From assembly GCA_963728655.1 (NCBI GenBank), contig CAVSLD010000004.1, positions 62,001 through 126,000 on the forward strand: DNA of 64,000 nt. Reading direction: 5' to 3'. This stretch comes from Iamia sp963728655. GTDB lineage: Bacteria; Actinomycetota; Acidimicrobiia; Acidimicrobiales; Iamiaceae. Below, piece after piece: positions 1-8,525 of this stretch. How positions within the stretch are numbered: the first letter of the stretch is position 1; each line of letters opens with the position of its first letter. Both the position numbers and the translations under genes were made by a program. The notes beneath the pieces are model-generated. The model saw nothing but the letters and a program-made list of their open reading frames with translations. It searched no databases and was not told the origin of the DNA.

Positions 1-118
1 TCTCGAGGGCGGCCCGCAGGCCCTCGTAGCCGTGGGTCGCCTCGTAGCGGTCGATGGTGTGGGCGTCGCTGTCGCCGAACCGGGACGTGATGATCTTGGG
101 GGCGTCGGTGATGGCCAC
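1..118 (-). CDS. nuoF: NADH-quinone oxidoreductase subunit F, N-terminal fragment (cut by window edge)
   Basis: NuoF is the FMN- and NADH-binding 51-kDa subunit of complex I. Only the first 39 codons are present and the gene continues beyond base 1. The reading starts at a GTG (116-118), two bases after the nuoE stop, and begins M-A-I-T-D-A-P-K-I-I-T-S-R-F, followed by HGYEGLRAAL. The phrase Y-x-x-x-x-G-Y-x-G-L-R-A-A-L is typical of the NuoF N-terminus. No FMN or Fe-S motif falls inside the window. The nuoE-nuoF order and tight spacing support the call. Confidence 0.85.
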   Translation of the reverse strand, partial: MAITDAPKIITSRFGDSDAHTIDRYEATHGYEGLRAALE

Positions 119-120
119 CC

Positions 121-741
121 TCAGCCCTCCTTGGGCGGGGCCGGGCGGGAGGTCACCCAGACGGGCTCCTCGCACTCGCCGGGACGGGCGGGGCCGGCCG
201 CGGTGGCCGCCGGGATGCGCTGGCGGACCCGGGCGAGGGTGCCGTGGGGCGGCACGTCGGCCCGGCGACCCTCGCGCAGGTCGTCGACCAGGGCATCGAA
301 GCCCTCGTGGCTGATGCGGTGCTCGTAGCGGTAGTTGACCTGGAGGCAGGGCGCCTCGGTGCAGGCCGCGATGCACTCCACGTCCTCGAGGGTGAACATG
401 CGGTCGGCGGTGGTGCCGCCGGCCTTGACCCCGAGGGTCTCCTCGGCGTGGGCCAGCAGCTCCTCGCCGCCCATGATCTGGCAGGCGATGTTGGTGCACA
501 CGTTGACCACGTAGCGGCCCACCGGCTCGCGCTTGAACATCTCGTAGAACGAGCAGGTGCCGAGCACCTCGGCGGGGGTGACGTCGACCAGCTCGGCCAG
601 GTGCTCCATGGCGTCGGTGGCCACGTAGCCGTCCTGCTCCTGGGCCAGGTGCAGCAGCGGGATCAGGGCCGACTTGGGGCGCGGGTAGCGCCCGATGATC
701 TCCCTCGCCAGCTGCTCGTTCTCAGGCGTCAACCGGGCCAC
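121..741 (-). CDS. nuoE: NADH-quinone oxidoreductase subunit E (24-kDa, 2Fe-2S)
   Basis: Peripheral-arm subunit of complex I, thioredoxin-like fold, carrying the N1a-type [2Fe-2S] cluster next to NuoF. The 206-residue product has the four expected ligands: C82 and C87 (VCTNIAC) and C123 and C127 (CIAAC). The N-terminal helical part (about 1-70) matches the family, including GTCSFYEMF just before the ligand region. A Pro/Arg-rich tail of about 45 residues after residue 160 is longer than in most NuoE proteins. The gene is separated from nuoD by 262 bp, the only real gap inside this operon, and runs directly into nuoF. Confidence 0.95.
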   Translation of the reverse strand: MARLTPENEQLAREIIGRYPRPKSALIPLLHLAQEQDGYVATDAMEHLAELVDVTPAEVLGTCSFYEMFKREPVGRYVVNVCTNIACQIMGGEELLAHAEETLGVKAGGTTADRMFTLEDVECIAACTEAPCLQVNYRYEHRISHEGFDALVDDLREGRRADVPPHGTLARVRQRIPAATAAGPARPGECEEPVWVTSRPAPPKEG

Positions 742-881
742 TGGGCAACCATCTCAGATGCGGCCCCCCAGCCAGAAACCGACGACGAACCCGTGCACCG
801 ACGACGTGCCCGCCCGACGAGACCCGACCCCCCGCCCACGGCGCCCCGACAGGCTCGTGAGGTGGACGGGCGATCAGCAGA

Positions 882-976
882 GGACGATCGCCGCCCCCCG
901 CCGCGGAGCGCAGCAGCGGAGCGAGCGCCAGCGAGCGGAGCCAGAGCGAGCACCGAACGGGGGGCGGCGATCGTCC
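882..976. repeat. 19-bp perfect inverted repeat with 57-nt loop between nuoD and nuoE
   Basis: The arms at 882-900 (ggacgatcgccgccccccg) and 958-976 are exact reverse complements. The 57-nt loop is built from short GAGCG/CAGCGAG words and contains no convincing ORF. It lies in the 262-bp gap that interrupts the otherwise tightly packed nuo operon. It could be a transcript-processing hairpin, an attenuator, or a copy of a dispersed intergenic repeat. No run of T follows it on either strand, so a classical intrinsic terminator is less likely. Confidence 0.75.
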
Positions 977-1003
977 CCCACCCGGAGCGGCCGTTCGGAG
1001 CCC

Positions 1004-2347
1004 TCACCGATCCACCTCGCCCATGATGGGGTCCACCGACGAGATGATGGCCACGCCGTCGGCGATGAGCCCGTCGTGCATCATGTGCGGCAGCGTCTGC
1101 AGGTTGACGAACGACGGCGGACGGAAGCGCATGCGGTAGGGCCGGGCGCTGCCGTCGCTCACCATGAAGCAGCCGAGCTCGCCGCGGGGCGACTCGACCG
1201 CGGCGTAGGCCTCGCCCACCGGCACCTGGAAGCCCTCGGTGAAGATCTTGAAGTGGTGGATCAGGGCCTCCATCGACTCGTCGATGCGGGCCCGCGGCGG
1301 CGGCGTGACCTTCTTGTCCTGCACGCGGTAGTCGCCGGCCGGCATCTTCTCGATGATCTGGCCGATGATCCGCAGCGACTCGCGCGTCTCGGCCATCCGG
1401 ATCGAGTAGCGGTCGAAGCAGTCGCCGTAGGAGCCCACGATGACGTCGAAGTCGACCTGGTCGTAGGCCAGGTAGGGCATGGCCCGGCGCAGGTCCCAGG
1501 CGTAGCCGGTGGAGCGCAGGATGGGCCCGGTGGCCCCGAGGGCCAGGGCCTCCTCGGTGGTGATGATGCCGACGCCCTGGAGCCGGTCGCGGTAGATCGG
1601 CTGGTCGGTGAGCAGCACCTCGTACTCGTCGAGGCGGGGCGGGATCATCTCCAGCAGCGTCGTGACCGCGTCCTCCCACCCGTCGGGCAGGTCGGCGGCC
1701 ACCCCGCCGGGGCGGATGAAGTTGTGGTTCATCCGCAGGCCGGTGATGGCCTCGAGGACCCGCAGGGTCTCCTCCCGCTCACGCCAGCCGTAGAGCATCA
1801 TCGAGACCGCGCCGAGGTCCATGCCGTTGCTGGCGAAGAAGAGCAGGTGCGAGCTGACCCGGTTGAGCTCGCAGAGCAGCATGCGGATCCACGTGGCCCG
1901 GGCCGGCACCTCGACGCCGAGGAGCTTCTCGGTCGTGAGGGAGAAGACCAGCTCGTTGAAGAGCGGGGCCGCGTAGTCCATGCGGGTGACGTTGGTCGGG
2001 CCCTGGAGGTAGGTGAGCTGCTCGCCCGTCTTCTCCATGCCCGTGTGCAGGTAGCCGATGACCGGCTTGGTGCGCAGCACCCGCTCGCCGTCGAGCTCCA
2101 GCATCAGGCGCAGCACGCCGTGGGTGGAGGGGTGCTGGGGCCCCATGTTCATGATGGTGGTGGTGGCCTCGTCGTCATCGTCGGCCTCGTCGCCCAGGGC
2201 GGCGACGGCCTGCTCGGAGAGGCGCAGCACGCTGCCCTCCTCGCGCAGCACCTCGGGCCCGCCGGCCACGCTGCGGGGGGCCATCTCCTGGGCGCCCTCG
2301 TCGGTGAGGGCGCCGTCGGTGGCGGTGGCGTCGGTGGTCGTGCTCAT
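1004..2347 (-). CDS. nuoD: NADH-quinone oxidoreductase subunit D (49-kDa)
   Basis: Quinone-site subunit of complex I, homologous to the large subunit of NiFe hydrogenases. The 447-residue protein has MGPQHPSTHG at residues 68-77, followed by PVIGYLHTGMEK and, further on, LLFFASNGMDLGA and FMVSDGSARPYR, all landmarks of NuoD. The hydrogenase Ni-ligand CxxC motifs are absent, as expected for complex I. About 60 acidic and low-complexity residues precede the conserved domain. The ATG start lies 7 bases after the nuoC stop, so translation is probably coupled. Confidence 0.96.
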   Translation of the reverse strand: MSTTTDATATDGALTDEGAQEMAPRSVAGGPEVLREEGSVLRLSEQAVAALGDEADDDDEATTTIMNMGPQHPSTHGVLRLMLELDGERVLRTKPVIGYLHTGMEKTGEQLTYLQGPTNVTRMDYAAPLFNELVFSLTTEKLLGVEVPARATWIRMLLCELNRVSSHLLFFASNGMDLGAVSMMLYGWREREETLRVLEAITGLRMNHNFIRPGGVAADLPDGWEDAVTTLLEMIPPRLDEYEVLLTDQPIYRDRLQGVGIITTEEALALGATGPILRSTGYAWDLRRAMPYLAYDQVDFDVIVGSYGDCFDRYSIRMAETRESLRIIGQIIEKMPAGDYRVQDKKVTPPPRARIDESMEALIHHFKIFTEGFQVPVGEAYAAVESPRGELGCFMVSDGSARPYRMRFRPPSFVNLQTLPHMMHDGLIADGVAIISSVDPIMGEVDR

Positions 2348-2354
2348 CGGGTCG

Positions 2355-2894
2355 TCACCTCGGTCCCGGGTCGCCCTTGAACTGCACGGGGATGCGACCC
2401 ACCGCGTAGTCCTTGCGGAGCGGGTGGCCGTCCCAGTCCTCGGGCATGAGGATGCGGGTCAGGTCGGGGTGGCCGTCGAAGCCGATGCCGAACATGTCGA
2501 AGACCTCGCGCTCGAGGGCCTCGGTGCCCGGGTGCACGGCGTAGAGCGACGGGACCACGGGGTCGTCGGCGGGGACCTGCACCTTGAGGCGCAGGCGCCG
2601 GGCCTCGCCGTGGTTCATGAGGTGGACGACCAGCTCGAAGCGCTCGGCCTCGACCCCCTCGGGCAGGGGGCGGGGGGCGGGGTTGGCCAGGTGGTCGACG
2701 GCGGTGACGTCGAGGCACATGAGCCAGCCCTCGTCGCGCAGCGCGGTGACGACCTCGACGAGCTGGTCGCGGGAGGGGTGCAGGACCGTGTCGCCGCGGT
2801 CCTCGGTGACGGGGGCCCCGTGGATCGGCTCGGGGCCCGACGGGACCGCCTCGGCGTCGTCGCCGTCGAGGGGGGCGGCGTCAGCGTCGGCCAC
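2355..2894 (-). CDS. nuoC: NADH-quinone oxidoreductase subunit C (30-kDa)
   Basis: Peripheral-arm subunit that packs on NuoD. The 179-residue product carries the family signature: ERE-x-FDMFGI-x-F-x-GHPDL-x-RILMPEDW, then GHPLRKDYA near the C-terminus. An acidic N-terminal stretch of about 40 residues is poorly conserved. It sits between nuoB (2 bases upstream) and nuoD (7 bases downstream), the usual order. C and D are separate genes here, not fused as in some bacteria. Confidence 0.95.
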   Translation of the reverse strand: MADADAAPLDGDDAEAVPSGPEPIHGAPVTEDRGDTVLHPSRDQLVEVVTALRDEGWLMCLDVTAVDHLANPAPRPLPEGVEAERFELVVHLMNHGEARRLRLKVQVPADDPVVPSLYAVHPGTEALEREVFDMFGIGFDGHPDLTRILMPEDWDGHPLRKDYAVGRIPVQFKGDPGPR

Positions 2895-2896
2895 GA

Positions 2897-3472
2897 TCAG
2901 CTCCGCCCGGAGAGGAGGACCGGGGCGCTCTGGCCGTCGCGCTGGTCGACGACCATGCCCGCCCCGGCGCCGGTCTCGTCCCGCCGGCGGAGCAGCTCAC
3001 CGGTGAGGATCTTCTCGTGCAGGGTGTTGATGGCGTGGATCAGGGTCTCGGGGCCCGGGGGGCACCCGGGGGCGTAGACGTCGACGGGCACGATCTGGTC
3101 GACGCCCTGGACGATGGCGTAGTTGTTGAACATGCCGCCCGAGCTGGCGCAGACGCCCATCGACAGGACCCACTTGGGCTCCATCATCTGGTCGTAGACC
3201 TGGCGGAGCACCGGGGCCATCTTCTGCGACACGCGGCCGGCCACGATCATGAGGTCGGCCTGGCGGGGGGAGGCCCGGAAGACCTCCATGCCGAAGCGGG
3301 CCAGGTCGTAGTGCGAGCCGCCGGTGCCCATCATCTCGAGGGCGCAGCAGGCCAGGCCGAAGGTGGCCGGCATGAGCGACGACTTGCGGGCCCAGCGGAC
3401 GAGGTCCTCGACCCGCCCGGTGAGGATGTTGTGGTCGAGGCCCTCGAGGCCCTGCTGCATGTCCCAGCCCAT
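2897..3472 (-). CDS. nuoB: NADH-quinone oxidoreductase subunit B (PSST, cluster N2)
   Basis: Carries the terminal [4Fe-4S] cluster N2 that reduces quinone. The four ligands are visible: tandem C42-C43 (LACCALEMM), C108 (GVCASSGGMF) and C137 (YAPGCPPGPE). The length of 191 residues is normal, with a short variable tail. Its ATG overlaps the nuoA stop by one base (TGATG), so the two are translationally coupled. Confidence 0.97.
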   Translation of the reverse strand: MGWDMQQGLEGLDHNILTGRVEDLVRWARKSSLMPATFGLACCALEMMGTGGSHYDLARFGMEVFRASPRQADLMIVAGRVSQKMAPVLRQVYDQMMEPKWVLSMGVCASSGGMFNNYAIVQGVDQIVPVDVYAPGCPPGPETLIHAINTLHEKILTGELLRRRDETGAGAGMVVDQRDGQSAPVLLSGRS

Positions 3473-3945
3473 CAGGCGGCCTCCTCGTCAGCGGGTCCGG
3501 CCCGGTCGTCGAGGCCCACCCGGCGGATGGTGGTCGACGGCGTGCGGGCCACCGACAGCATGCCCTCGGCGAGGGGGCGCTCGGCCCGCTTGGGCCCCCA
3601 GCTCAGCGCGCCGTTGGACACGAGGAAGAGGAACGAGGCGAACACGATGACGGCGAAGAGGGCGACCTCGGCCAGGCCGAAGAGGCCCAGCTCCCGGTGG
3701 ATCACGGCGTAGGGGTAGAGGAACACGACCTCGATGTCGAAGACGATGAAGATCATGGCCACGAGGTAGAAGCGCACGGGGAAGCGCTCCGGGGGCTCGC
3801 GGGACGGGACGATGCCGCACTCGTAGGGCGCGGACTTGGCGGGGGTGGGGCGACGGGGGGCCATCAGACCCGACAGCACGCGGCTCACCACGGCGAAGAG
3901 GATCGCCAGGACGAACAGCGTGACGACGGGCAGGTACTGGCCCAC
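3472..3945 (-). CDS. nuoA: NADH-quinone oxidoreductase subunit A
   Basis: Membrane-arm subunit with three transmembrane helices (about 5-27, 60-82 and 90-112). The conserved loop motif YECG (41-44) and the FDIE motif (69-72) at the second helix are present; both belong to the quinone-cavity region. At 157 residues it is longer than usual (about 120-130) because of a hydrophilic C-terminal tail. It is the first nuo gene of the operon and follows a membrane protein gene of unknown function by 2 bases, so the nuo genes look co-transcribed with the bc complex. Confidence 0.95.
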   Translation of the reverse strand: MGQYLPVVTLFVLAILFAVVSRVLSGLMAPRRPTPAKSAPYECGIVPSREPPERFPVRFYLVAMIFIVFDIEVVFLYPYAVIHRELGLFGLAEVALFAVIVFASFLFLVSNGALSWGPKRAERPLAEGMLSVARTPSTTIRRVGLDDRAGPADEEAA

Positions 3946-3947
3946 GG

Positions 3948-4895
3948 TCAGCTCCCGGCGGAGGCGGCGGCCGCCCGGGCCTCGCGGACGAGCTTGTCCC
4001 GCCGGTGCAGCGAGGAGGCGCAGATGGCGAACACGATGCCCGACGCGATGGCCACGCTGGTGGAGGGGAGCCGCTTGGACCCGAGGTCGCGCACCATCAC
4101 GACCGACACCACGGGGGCCTCCGGGTCGGCCACCGGGGTGGGCGGGGGCTCACCGGGGACCTGCTCCTTGGGGATCACCTGCTGGACCTGGACCACGGCG
4201 TTGTGGGTGGGGTGGCCGAGGGGCCAGGTGACGATGCGCTTGGCCTTGAACCAGGCCCGGTCGAGCCAGTTGGCGTCGTCGGGGAGGCTCTCCTTGCCGC
4301 CCCGGCTCCAGGTGTCGAGCACGACGAAGTCGGTGGCCGAGTCGTAGACCCCGCGCTCGTCGACCAGGTAGGCCGAGGCCGAGGCGTCGGCCTCGCCGGC
4401 ATCGGCCGCGCTGAGCAGCTCCCAGCCGTCGTCGGTCTCGATGATGCCGTCGAGCGAGGGGTCGTCGGCGATCGCCGGGTCGACGGCCAGCAGGTCACCG
4501 ACCTGCGGGGCCCGCAGGGTGGGGTCGTCGGGGAACTGCTGCTCGAGCAGGTCGTTGCCCTCGATGAGGGTCCGGGCCTCGGGGATCTCGTCCTGGGTGG
4601 GGACCGATCTGGCCACCTCGGTGTTGGCCTGGGTGATGTCGCCGTAGTTGATCTCCTCGACGTCCCACGTGGCGACCCGGCCCTGGTAGCCGATCCCGTA
4701 GATGGTCCAGACGATGCCGAGGATGAACATCCAGCCGGCCAGGCCGGTGAGGGCGAGCATGAAGCCGAGGCGGGGGCCGCTGTTGGTGGCGAGGAGCAGG
4801 TAGACCGATCCCCCCAGCACGAGGACGCCGACGGCGACGACGAGGAGGCCGCGGAACCCGGGGTCCCAGCTGAGGGCGGCGAGCATCAGATCCAC
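3948..4895 (-). CDS. Unknown membrane protein between cytochrome bc genes and nuoA
   Basis: I do not recognise this 315-residue protein. It has two N-terminal transmembrane helices (about 15-36 and 45-66), a long acidic extracytoplasmic region (about 70-275) without Cys pairs or a CxxCH motif, and a third hydrophobic segment near 278-296 ahead of a basic tail. It starts at GTG 4895, or ATG 4886, four bases after the diheme cytochrome c stop, and ends two bases before nuoA. That packing suggests a lineage-specific subunit or assembly factor of the bc complex or of complex I. The function is inference from position only. Confidence 0.85.
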   Translation of the reverse strand: MDLMLAALSWDPGFRGLLVVAVGVLVLGGSVYLLLATNSGPRLGFMLALTGLAGWMFILGIVWTIYGIGYQGRVATWDVEEINYGDITQANTEVARSVPTQDEIPEARTLIEGNDLLEQQFPDDPTLRAPQVGDLLAVDPAIADDPSLDGIIETDDGWELLSAADAGEADASASAYLVDERGVYDSATDFVVLDTWSRGGKESLPDDANWLDRAWFKAKRIVTWPLGHPTHNAVVQVQQVIPKEQVPGEPPPTPVADPEAPVVSVVMVRDLGSKRLPSTSVAIASGIVFAICASSLHRRDKLVREARAAAASAGS

Positions 4896-4899
4896 GGGT

Positions 4900-6033
4900 T
4901 CACAGTCCCCTGACGTAGCGGACGATCTTCTCGACGTCCTCCTTGGTGTACATGCCCCCGACGGTGTCGGGGTCCGACGGGTCCTGGGGGATGACCCCGA
5001 CCTCGCCGGTCTCCAGCGGGTTGTCGACCTCGGCCGGCGTCTGGCAGAAGCCGGGCATGCGGCCCGTCCCCTGGCCGTTCTGGCCGTAGTTGACGCCCCG
5101 CTCGCTGCCGGCGCACACGAAGTCGACCTGCTGCTCGAAGCCGGTGATGGCGCCCGGGAAGCGGGTGGTGCTCACCCCGCCCCGCAGGGACGGGCCGAGG
5201 GCCCCGTTGCCGTCCGGGCCCTTCTGGTTGTAGGACCAGCCGGTGGTGTGGCAGCGGCCGCAGGCGTAGGCGCCGCCGGCGAAGTTCGTGTAGTAGCCGA
5301 GGTTGAAGAGGGCCTCGCCCTCGCTGGCGTAGGGCACCCCGGCGTCCTCGGCCGCGGCCATCTCCTCGGCCAGGGCGTCGGGCACCTGGGCCTGGGACTC
5401 CTCCGGCGTGAGCTGGATGGTCTCGAGGTAGTCGATGAGGTTCTGCAGCTGCTGGTCGTTGAGCGGCCCGCCGCCCTTCACGCCCCAGGCCGGCATGGGC
5501 GAGAAGGTGCGGCCGTAGGTGAGGACGTAGCGCACCTCTTCGCGGCTGTAGCGGAGCAGCACCGTGTTGAGCGCCGGGCCCTTCCACTCGACCTGCTCGA
5601 CGAACTGGCCGTTGGCGTCGGTGATGGTGAAGGGCACCACGCTGCCCTGGGCGTCCATGCCGCCGTGGCAGAAGGCGCAGTTGAAGCCGCCGTTCTCCGT
5701 GGTGTCGAACATGGCCGCGCCGCGGGCGGCGAAGGTGTCCTTGAAGTTCTCGCGGGCACCGGCCTGGCGACCGGGCTCGTTGAGGAAGTAGAGGGCGAGG
5801 GCGATGGCCACCACGAAGAGCCCGACGAGGCCGGCGAGCAGCACGCGGTCGAGGCGCTTCCCCTCCAGCTCCTCGTCGGAGTAGTAGGGCTTGCGGTTGG
5901 CCGCCAGCTCGATCTCGGAGCCGATCTCCGCCCGGCCCTGGCGGGCGTTGATGGCGAAGTAGGTGACGAAGATGACGACGGCGGAGAAGAGGGCGACCCC
6001 GCCGATGGTGGATTGGGTGCTGGCCAGCAGCAT
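4900..6033 (-). CDS. Membrane-anchored diheme cytochrome c of the bc complex
   Basis: Probable cytochrome c subunit of the menaquinol:cytochrome c reductase, by analogy with actinobacterial QcrC. The 377-residue product has two N-terminal transmembrane helices (about 10-28 and 64-84) followed by two class-I cytochrome domains, with heme sites C119-x-x-C122-H123 (CAFCH) and C258-x-x-C261-H262 (CGRCH). Possible axial Met residues lie in FSPMPAWG and GRMPGF. Its start codon overlaps the Rieske stop by one base. Two helices before the hemes differ from classical QcrC, which is anchored at the C-terminus. Confidence 0.9.
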   Translation of the reverse strand: MLLASTQSTIGGVALFSAVVIFVTYFAINARQGRAEIGSEIELAANRKPYYSDEELEGKRLDRVLLAGLVGLFVVAIALALYFLNEPGRQAGARENFKDTFAARGAAMFDTTENGGFNCAFCHGGMDAQGSVVPFTITDANGQFVEQVEWKGPALNTVLLRYSREEVRYVLTYGRTFSPMPAWGVKGGGPLNDQQLQNLIDYLETIQLTPEESQAQVPDALAEEMAAAEDAGVPYASEGEALFNLGYYTNFAGGAYACGRCHTTGWSYNQKGPDGNGALGPSLRGGVSTTRFPGAITGFEQQVDFVCAGSERGVNYGQNGQGTGRMPGFCQTPAEVDNPLETGEVGVIPQDPSDPDTVGGMYTKEDVEKIVRYVRGL

Positions 6034-6905
6034 CAGTGCGCTTCGCCTCCGGAGATGCAGTGCGGACCCTCGGCCTCCTGGCCGGTGGTGTTGGTCCCGA
6101 TGGGTGGGCCCTGGATGATCAGGCCGGTGTTGACGGTGAAGGTGTCACCCTCGATGGCCATGGCGAAGCGGTCCATGCCGCGGGGGGCGGGACCGGCCTT
6201 CTTCTCGCCCACCCGGTTGTACTGCGAGCCGTGGCAGGGGCACTCGAACCACTGCGACGTGGCGCAGTTGGGCACGCGGCAGCCCAGGTGCGGGCACTTC
6301 TGGTAGAGGGCCACCAGGCCCGCCTCCATGCCGGCCAGCTCCGACGGCGAGTACACCTTCTTGGCGTTGTCGATCGACGCCGCCGGGTACTGCGTGATCC
6401 ACATGCGGCCCTCGGGGTAGTAGAGGAAGCCGGCGTTCTGCTGGATCTGGGCCTTGAGCTCGACGACCTTGCCCACGCTGATCTTGGAGCCGAAGCCCGA
6501 GGTGCCCTGGGGCCAGAGGAAGGCGAGGGCGGCGGGGGCGAAGGCGCCGATGCCGAGGCCGAAGCCGGCGATGATGCCCCGGTTCATGAACTGGCGCCGG
6601 GTGACGCCCATGGCGTCCTCGTCGGGCGGGGTCCAGGCCACCGGGGCCGAGGAGGGTGCGGCCACCAGGTCCGACCCGCCGCTGCGGCGGGCCTCGGCGG
6701 TGGCCAGCTCGAGCTCCTTGCCCGAGGAGGGGGCGGCCTCGGCGTCGGGGGTGGCCTCCCGCTGGCGGGCGCTGTCGCGGCTCTTGGTCTCGCGGGCGAG
6801 GTGGCCCACGGCGCGCTGGGTGTCGCGGGAGCGCTGGGCGGCGAACAGGGCGCCGGCCGCGCCCAGGACGAGGACGATGATGGCGAGGACGATCACGACG
6901 GACAC
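6033..6905 (-). CDS. Rieske iron-sulfur protein of the bc complex
   Basis: High-potential [2Fe-2S] protein that takes the first electron from menaquinol. In the 290-residue product, box I is C204-x-H206-x-x-C209 (CPHLGC) and box II is C222-x-C224-H225 (CPCHGS). The ligands are C204, H206, C222 and H225; C209-C224 form the structural disulfide. There is an N-terminal hydrophobic helix (3-22), then a Ser/Ala-rich linker and a twin-Arg motif (TRRQFMNRG, 102-110) before a second helix (111-130), as in Tat-dependent Rieske proteins. The extra helix before the twin-Arg is reminiscent of the multi-helix actinobacterial QcrA. Confidence 0.95.
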   Translation of the reverse strand: MSVVIVLAIIVLVLGAAGALFAAQRSRDTQRAVGHLARETKSRDSARQREATPDAEAAPSSGKELELATAEARRSGGSDLVAAPSSAPVAWTPPDEDAMGVTRRQFMNRGIIAGFGLGIGAFAPAALAFLWPQGTSGFGSKISVGKVVELKAQIQQNAGFLYYPEGRMWITQYPAASIDNAKKVYSPSELAGMEAGLVALYQKCPHLGCRVPNCATSQWFECPCHGSQYNRVGEKKAGPAPRGMDRFAMAIEGDTFTVNTGLIIQGPPIGTNTTGQEAEGPHCISGGEAH

Positions 6906-6915
6906 AGGGGACCTC

Positions 6916-7684
6916 CTACAGCTCGAAGAAGAGACCGTCGGCCCACGGGAACACGAAGTTCTGGCCGGGACCTCGGAAGAACGAGCCGATCATGACCAGC
7001 ACGGCCCAGAACATCAGGAACACCGTGAACAGCGAGATGGCGAACTTGCGGTCCTCGGGCTTGTTGGACGGGTTGCGGTCGGTGTACGGCGCGAGGATCA
7101 GGGCGAAGAGGCCCATGCCCGGGATGGTCACGCCGGCGACCATCGGGTGGAACATGGTGAGCAGCTCCTGGAGGCCCAGGAAGTACCACGGCGCCTTGGA
7201 CGGGTTCGGCGTCTGGTTGGGGTTGGCCAGGGTGAGCAGCGGGGCGTTCACGAAGATCGAGAAGATCAGCACGAAGGCGGTGCAGAGCGAGGGCGGCCAC
7301 GAACTCGACGGCCAGCAGGTGGGGCCAGGTGTGGACCTTGTCCTGGGGCATGGCCTTGACGTCCTGGATGGAGCCGGACTTCACGACGGTCAGCAGGCGC
7401 TGGGTGTGGCCACCCGGGCCGGCGGCCACCGGGGGGGCGGCGGTGGCCACCCCGCCGCCGGCGGGCTCGGCGGTGGCCACGGCGGTGCCGCCGCCCTCGC
7501 CGCTGCTGGCGGCGCCGCCGCTGCGGGCCGCCTTGGCCCGCTCGAGCAGGTGGGCGGGGATGCGGCTGTCGCCGCCGCCCTCGGCCCCACCCGACGCAGG
7601 CGCGTCGGCCGGGGTGTCGGACGTGGCGGCCTTCTGCCGGGCCGCCTCGGCCCGCTTGCGGAGGTGTTCGGGGATCTCGGTCAT
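6916..7684 (-). CDS. Cytochrome b C-terminal subunit (subunit IV/PetD-like), one frameshift
   Basis: Carries the C-terminal helices of cytochrome b as a separate polypeptide, as in b6f-type complexes. It starts at ATG 7684 (M-T-E-I-P-E-H-L). After about 110 hydrophilic residues the membrane part begins (VEFVAALLCTAFVLIF), then PNPSKAPWYFLGLQELL, the family's Qo-side PxWY-like segment. Continuous reading needs one base removed near 7288, where the frame jumps by one inside a conserved helix; I take this as a sequencing error. The N-terminal extension contains two copies of an IPxHLxxRAxAAR motif, also found in the cytochrome c at 9726. Confidence 0.88.
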
Positions 7685-7695
7685 GTCTCCGTCTC

Positions 7696-8475
7696 CTACA
7701 GGGGACCGCTGATGCCGCCGTCCTTGCGCACCCGCCAGAAGTGGATCGCCATGAAGATGACGATCACGAACGGGAGCATCAGGACGTGCAGCACGTACCA
7801 GCGCAACAGGGTGTCGGTGCCGATCTCGGCCCCGCCCAGCAGGGCGAAGCGGACCTGGTTCCCGAACACCGGGGTGTAGCCCATCATGTTCGTGCCCACG
7901 GTGACCGCCCAGAGCGCCAGCTGGTCCCACGGGAGCAGGTAGCCGGTGAAGCAGAGCAGCAGGGTCAGGGTGAGGAGGATGACGCCGATCACCCAGTTGA
8001 ACTCCCGCGGCGGCTTGTAGGCGCCGTGGTAGAAGACGCGGGCCATGTGCAGGAAGACCGACAGCACCATGAGGTGCGCGGCCCACCGGTGCATGTTCCG
8101 GACCAGCAGCCCGAAGGCGACGTTGGTCTGGAGGGCGTAGACGTCGTTCCAGGCCTGCGCCGCGGTCGGCCGGTAGAAGAACATCAGGAAGATGCCGGTG
8201 ACCGTGAGCAGGATGAAGAGGAAGAAGCTGAGCCCGCCCAGGCACAGCGTGTAGGTGACCTTCACCGCGTGGCGCTTCACCTTGACCGGGTGCAGGTGGT
8301 ACAGCACCGAGTTCATGATCACGTAGGACCGGTTCCGGGGGCTGTCGGTGTAGCCCTTCCGGAAGATGGAGCCGGGGCGGAAGATCGAGTTCCACGTCTG
8401 GCTCGCCTGGACCTTGTCGGTCATGTCGCCCATGACCCGGGAGGCCCGACCCTTGTTCTGCATGGTCTTCGCCAT
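7696..8475 (-). CDS. Cytochrome b6-type subunit of the bc complex
   Basis: Four-helix N-terminal cytochrome b that binds the two b hemes. The 259-residue length matches cytochrome b6, with the C-terminal half encoded separately just downstream. Heme ligands are H129 and H143 in one helix (RNMHRWAAH ... FLH) and H230 and H245 in another (HVLMLPF ... AIH). The 14 residues between the second pair are the b6-type spacing. GYLLPWDQ is the conserved Qo loop. The hydrophilic N-terminus of about 60 residues is long. It is followed after 11 bases by subunit IV. Confidence 0.95.
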   Translation of the reverse strand: MAKTMQNKGRASRVMGDMTDKVQASQTWNSIFRPGSIFRKGYTDSPRNRSYVIMNSVLYHLHPVKVKRHAVKVTYTLCLGGLSFFLFILLTVTGIFLMFFYRPTAAQAWNDVYALQTNVAFGLLVRNMHRWAAHLMVLSVFLHMARVFYHGAYKPPREFNWVIGVILLTLTLLLCFTGYLLPWDQLALWAVTVGTNMMGYTPVFGNQVRFALLGGAEIGTDTLLRWYVLHVLMLPFVIVIFMAIHFWRVRKDGGISGPL

Positions 8476-8525
8476 CGTCTAGCGCCCTTCCTGCATGAGG
8501 GGGGTGGGGAGGGGGCGGGGAGCGC

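Noticed and set aside
1004..2347. NuoD as a NiFe hydrogenase large subunit
   Set aside because: The nickel-ligand CxxC pairs are missing and nuoA, B, C and E flank it, so it is complex I.
4893..4909. TGTGAAC on the minus strand as a third Rex site
   Set aside because: Only one half-site is present, and it is formed by the cytochrome c stop codon region; the second half does not match.
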